This document shows positions 61,668-64,000 of a stretch of 64,000 nucleotides of DNA, one piece after another. Made by a program: the position numbers and the translations under genes. How positions within the stretch are numbered: position 1 is the first letter of the stretch; each line of letters begins with the position of its first letter. The stretch comes from JAEUWI01 sp942492815 (lineage in GTDB: Bacteria; Hydrogenedentota; Hydrogenedentia; Hydrogenedentales; JAEUWI01), in NCBI GenBank assembly GCA_942492815.1, contig OW818658.1:5332001-5396000 (forward strand), given 5' to 3'. Under the pieces are notes generated by a model. It had not been told where the DNA came from and made no database searches. It was given only the letters and a program-made list of their open reading frames with translations.

Positions 61668-63797
61668 ATGTTTCGATACATCTGCTACATCGCTGCAATG
61701 CTCTGCATAGTAGCCAGTTCGTCCAACGCCGAGGATCTGAATGACCTCCTTGGCAACAACACCGCACCGTTCTCCCTGACCTACGGCGGCGAAACCCACG
61801 TCGGCACCTTCCCCGACGCCTGGGTTATGGCGCACAAATCCGCCGCCGATCTCCCTGCCGACCGCCAGCAGCGAAGCACCCAGTGGACCGACCCTGCGAC
61901 GGGCCTGGAAGTGCGCATTGAGCTCACGCGCTATACCGACTTCGACGCCGTCGAGTGGGTGCTCCACCTCACCAACCACGGCAGCGCGGAGACGTCCATC
62001 CTCGAAAGCATCCGTGTGGCCGATTTCGCGTGGAAGGACGCTGGAGCCGCGCCCATCACCCTCCACCACGCCGAGGGCAGCCATGCGATCATCACGGACT
62101 TCCAGCCGAAGTCCATGCCCCTCGAAGCGGGCACGCCCGCCGCCTTCACCCCCTTCGGCGGACGCTCCTCGGACGGCGTTCTGCCCTTCTTCAACCTCGC
62201 GGGACCCGACGGCGGCCTGATGGTCGCCATCGGCTGGACAGGACAATGGACGGCGTCGTTCAACCGCACCGACGCTGGGGTTCAGATCCAGGCGGGCTTC
62301 GAGCAGGCCCACTTCAAGCTCCTGCCCGGCGAATCGGTGCGCACGCCCTCGGTGCTTGTGATGCCGTGGACGGGCACAGACCGCATGGTGGGCCAGAATA
62401 AATTCCGCAGGCTCCTCCTGGAAGAGATCGTGCCGCAGTACGACGGCGCACCCACCGCGCCCCTCCTGGCGGCTTCGCCCCACGCCGTCATCCCCTTTGA
62501 AGGCACGACCGAGGCCAATTGCGTCGAGGCCATCCGCAACATCGCGGCGAATAAACTCCCCGTGGACTATTTCTGGATCGACGCGGGCTGGTTTGTCTCC
62601 CCGCAGAAAAACTGGGCCCGGGGCGTGGGCAATTTCGTGCCTGATGCCGAGCGCTTCCCCAACGGGATGAAGCCCGTGGCCGACGCGGCCCACGAGGCGG
62701 GAATGAAATTCCTCCTCTGGTTCGAGCCGGAGCGCGTCATGACCGACACCTACCTCTTCAACGAACACCACGACTGGCTCATCCAGCCGCCCAACGACTT
62801 CCCCGCCGATCTCATGTATCAGTTCAACGACAAATTCCACCTCCTCGACCTGGGCAAGCCCGAAGCCGCGAAATGGGTCACGAAAACCGTCTCCGACACC
62901 ATCACCGAGGTCGGCATCGACGCCTACCGCAACGACTTCAATATGTATCCCTCCTACTACTGGCGCGCGAACGAAGCGCCCGACCGCCAGGGCATCAACG
63001 AGATCAAGTACGTCACGGCCCTCTACCAATACTTCGACACCCTCCGCGCACAGCATCCCCAGCTCCTCCTCGACACCTGCGCCAGCGGCGGGCGCCGCAT
63101 CGACCTCGAAATGCTCAAGCGCGCCCTCATCCTCACCCGCTCCGACTACCTCTGGGACCCCACCGGCCAGCAATGCCACACCTATGGCCTCGCGCAGTGG
63201 ATCCCCATCACCGGCATCGGCGCCGCCAGCACCGGCCCATACGAATGCCGCTCCGGCTACGGCTCCCACTTCACCTTCGCCGTGGACTACTTCTCGAAGG
63301 ACCCGGCGGTGTGGGACGCCGCCCGCAAGGCGCTGGAAGAGTGCAAGGCCATCGCTCCGCTCGCGCGCAAGGATTTCTACCCCCTCACGCCCTACACGAC
63401 CCAGAACGACGCCTGGATGGCCTGGCAATACCACGACCCGGAAACACAGACCGGCGCGGTCCAGGCGTTTCGACGGCAGGATGCGAAGGAGAGCACCTTG
63501 GTCTGCACGCTCCAGGGACTCACGCCAGGGAGGTCGTATGAAGTGAGCAACACGGATTCAGGACAAGTCGCACCCGTCACTGCCGATGAAAAAGGCTGCG
63601 CCGAAGTCGGCATTACCCTGTTCACCGCACCCGCTGGCGGAAATTCTGCGCTACAAGGCCGTCGCGAAATAGTTCTTGTTTATTCCCTTTGCGCCTTAGC
63701 GCCTTTGCGTGAGATTAAAAAGATTTGGCACGCAAAGACGCAGAGACGCAAAGAAATCCACAATCAGGAAACTTTTGTTTGCGTTCGTGAATTATGA
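61668..63797 (+). CDS. Exported GH36-type alpha-galactosidase, C-terminus altered
   Basis: A 709-residue exported enzyme of the GH36/GH-D group, releasing alpha-galactosyl or related sugars. After a short signal peptide it has an N-terminal beta-sandwich, then the barrel: PVDYFWIDAGWF, KFLLWFEPERV, the predicted nucleophile Asp423 in AYRNDFNMYP, CASGGRRIDLEM, and predicted acid/base Asp493 in TRSDYLWDPTG. The C-terminal sandwich appears to end near EIVLVYS (residue 673). The last 36 residues are translated from a dispersed repeat and are not native. GGAG seven bases before the ATG at 61668 supports the start. The position next to the sialidase-like gene suggests glycan use. Confidence 0.9.
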   Translation: MFRYICYIAAMLCIVASSSNAEDLNDLLGNNTAPFSLTYGGETHVGTFPDAWVMAHKSAADLPADRQQRSTQWTDPATGLEVRIELTRYTDFDAVEWVLHLTNHGSAETSILESIRVADFAWKDAGAAPITLHHAEGSHAIITDFQPKSMPLEAGTPAAFTPFGGRSSDGVLPFFNLAGPDGGLMVAIGWTGQWTASFNRTDAGVQIQAGFEQAHFKLLPGESVRTPSVLVMPWTGTDRMVGQNKFRRLLLEEIVPQYDGAPTAPLLAASPHAVIPFEGTTEANCVEAIRNIAANKLPVDYFWIDAGWFVSPQKNWARGVGNFVPDAERFPNGMKPVADAAHEAGMKFLLWFEPERVMTDTYLFNEHHDWLIQPPNDFPADLMYQFNDKFHLLDLGKPEAAKWVTKTVSDTITEVGIDAYRNDFNMYPSYYWRANEAPDRQGINEIKYVTALYQYFDTLRAQHPQLLLDTCASGGRRIDLEMLKRALILTRSDYLWDPTGQQCHTYGLAQWIPITGIGAASTGPYECRSGYGSHFTFAVDYFSKDPAVWDAARKALEECKAIAPLARKDFYPLTPYTTQNDAWMAWQYHDPETQTGAVQAFRRQDAKESTLVCTLQGLTPGRSYEVSNTDSGQVAPVTADEKGCAEVGITLFTAPAGGNSALQGRREIVLVYSLCALAPLREIKKIWHAKTQRRKEIHNQETFVCVREL
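63684..63755. repeat. Opposed dispersed repeats in the GH36 gene end
   Basis: Left arm 63684-63711 (TCCCTTTGCGCCTTAGCGCC and on) and right arm 63729-63755 (CACGCAAAGACGCAGAGACG and on) are imperfect reverse complements. The right arm is 23/27 identical to 28606-28632. They lie inside the open frame of the GH36 gene and supply its final residues. Confidence 0.7.
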
Positions 63798-63841
63798 ATC
63801 CGTAAGCCGCCGGGTGTGCCGTGCGGTCGGGGTACTCCGCG

Positions 63842-64000
63842 ATGGGTTGTTTAAGTTACTCGATAGTGCCGCTCCGAAGACTCAAGGGCCTCCGTCGTTC
63901 GCTCCTATCCTTGCTCGTGTTGGGCGCATTCTTCTTTTCGCTTTTTGGGCATGGAAAGGCAGCGGCCACCGACTGCGTGTCTTGGCCGGAATACAAAATA
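63842..64000 (+). CDS. 5' part of an exported protein, cut by the window edge
   Basis: An open frame from ATG 63842 runs to the end of the window (53 codons). It starts MGCLSYSIVPLRRLKGLRRS, followed by a hydrophobic run LLSLLVLGAFFFSLFG and a likely cleavage site near GKAAATDC, so it looks like a signal peptide. No clear Shine-Dalgarno is seen and a later start is possible. Too little is present to name the protein. Confidence 0.45.
   Translation, partial: MGCLSYSIVPLRRLKGLRRSLLSLLVLGAFFFSLFGHGKAAATDCVSWPEYKI

Overview
The window is GC-rich bacterial chromosome with long coding runs and short gaps. It has no transposase, integrase, CRISPR array or rRNA gene. The organism looks like an uncultured member of the Planctomycetota/Hydrogenedentota neighbourhood. 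This is inferred from many exported proteins (Sec, Tat and lipoprotein signals), hydrazine-synthase-alpha-like multihaem proteins, a DUF1080 (3-keto-disaccharide hydrolase type) protein, an NPCBM domain, a dockerin on a secreted peptidase, and zinc-ribbon membrane proteins. A tree of the ribosomal proteins would settle the placement.

Layout. 1-8200: a bifunctional-nuclease-domain protein, a repeat-filled gene-free stretch, an unknown exported protein, mutY, a broken ion-channel gene, divergent glycerate kinase and metallophosphoesterase genes, a YhhN membrane protein, a tRNA-Val and a two-domain Rid/chorismatase-like protein. 8214-21549: a redox locus. A minus-strand run encodes two HzsA-like propeller/haem proteins and one beta-propeller plus dihaem-peroxidase protein. 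Divergent to it lie a third, NPCBM-carrying HzsA-like protein, a small propeller protein and a neutral-ceramidase-like protein. 21665-40128: mixed genes, including a DUF1080 protein, recQ, a Tat-exported protein, rmuC, thiH, a GH3-like protein that lacks its catalytic signatures, an M14 peptidase with dockerin, a glycosyltransferase/methyltransferase fusion, a YhaM-type nuclease, a lipoprotein and a sugar-phosphate isomerase-like protein. 40291-59211: one long minus-strand ribosomal superoperon (str, S10, spc and alpha operons fused, rpsL to rplQ) with a strong promoter upstream of rpsL and an intrinsic terminator after rplQ. It lacks rpmD, adk, infA and rpsD. 59412-64000: a sialidase-like protein, a nucleotidyltransferase flanked by a decayed copy of the sialidase gene tail, a GH36 alpha-galactosidase whose C-terminus runs into a dispersed repeat, and the start of another exported protein.

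The most interesting element is 8214-18818. Together its proteins carry every domain type of anammox hydrazine synthase: alpha-like propeller plus middle-domain and C-terminal haems, and a beta/gamma-like seven-bladed-type propeller joined to a dihaem peroxidase domain. Nothing else in the window suggests anammox. The axial tyrosine known for the catalytic alpha haem is not at the expected position, so a related but different exported redox complex is the better hypothesis. Other points worth a second look are the GH3 pseudoenzyme, an insertion in ribosomal protein S12, several perfect inverted repeats, and two places where dispersed repeats have altered gene ends.
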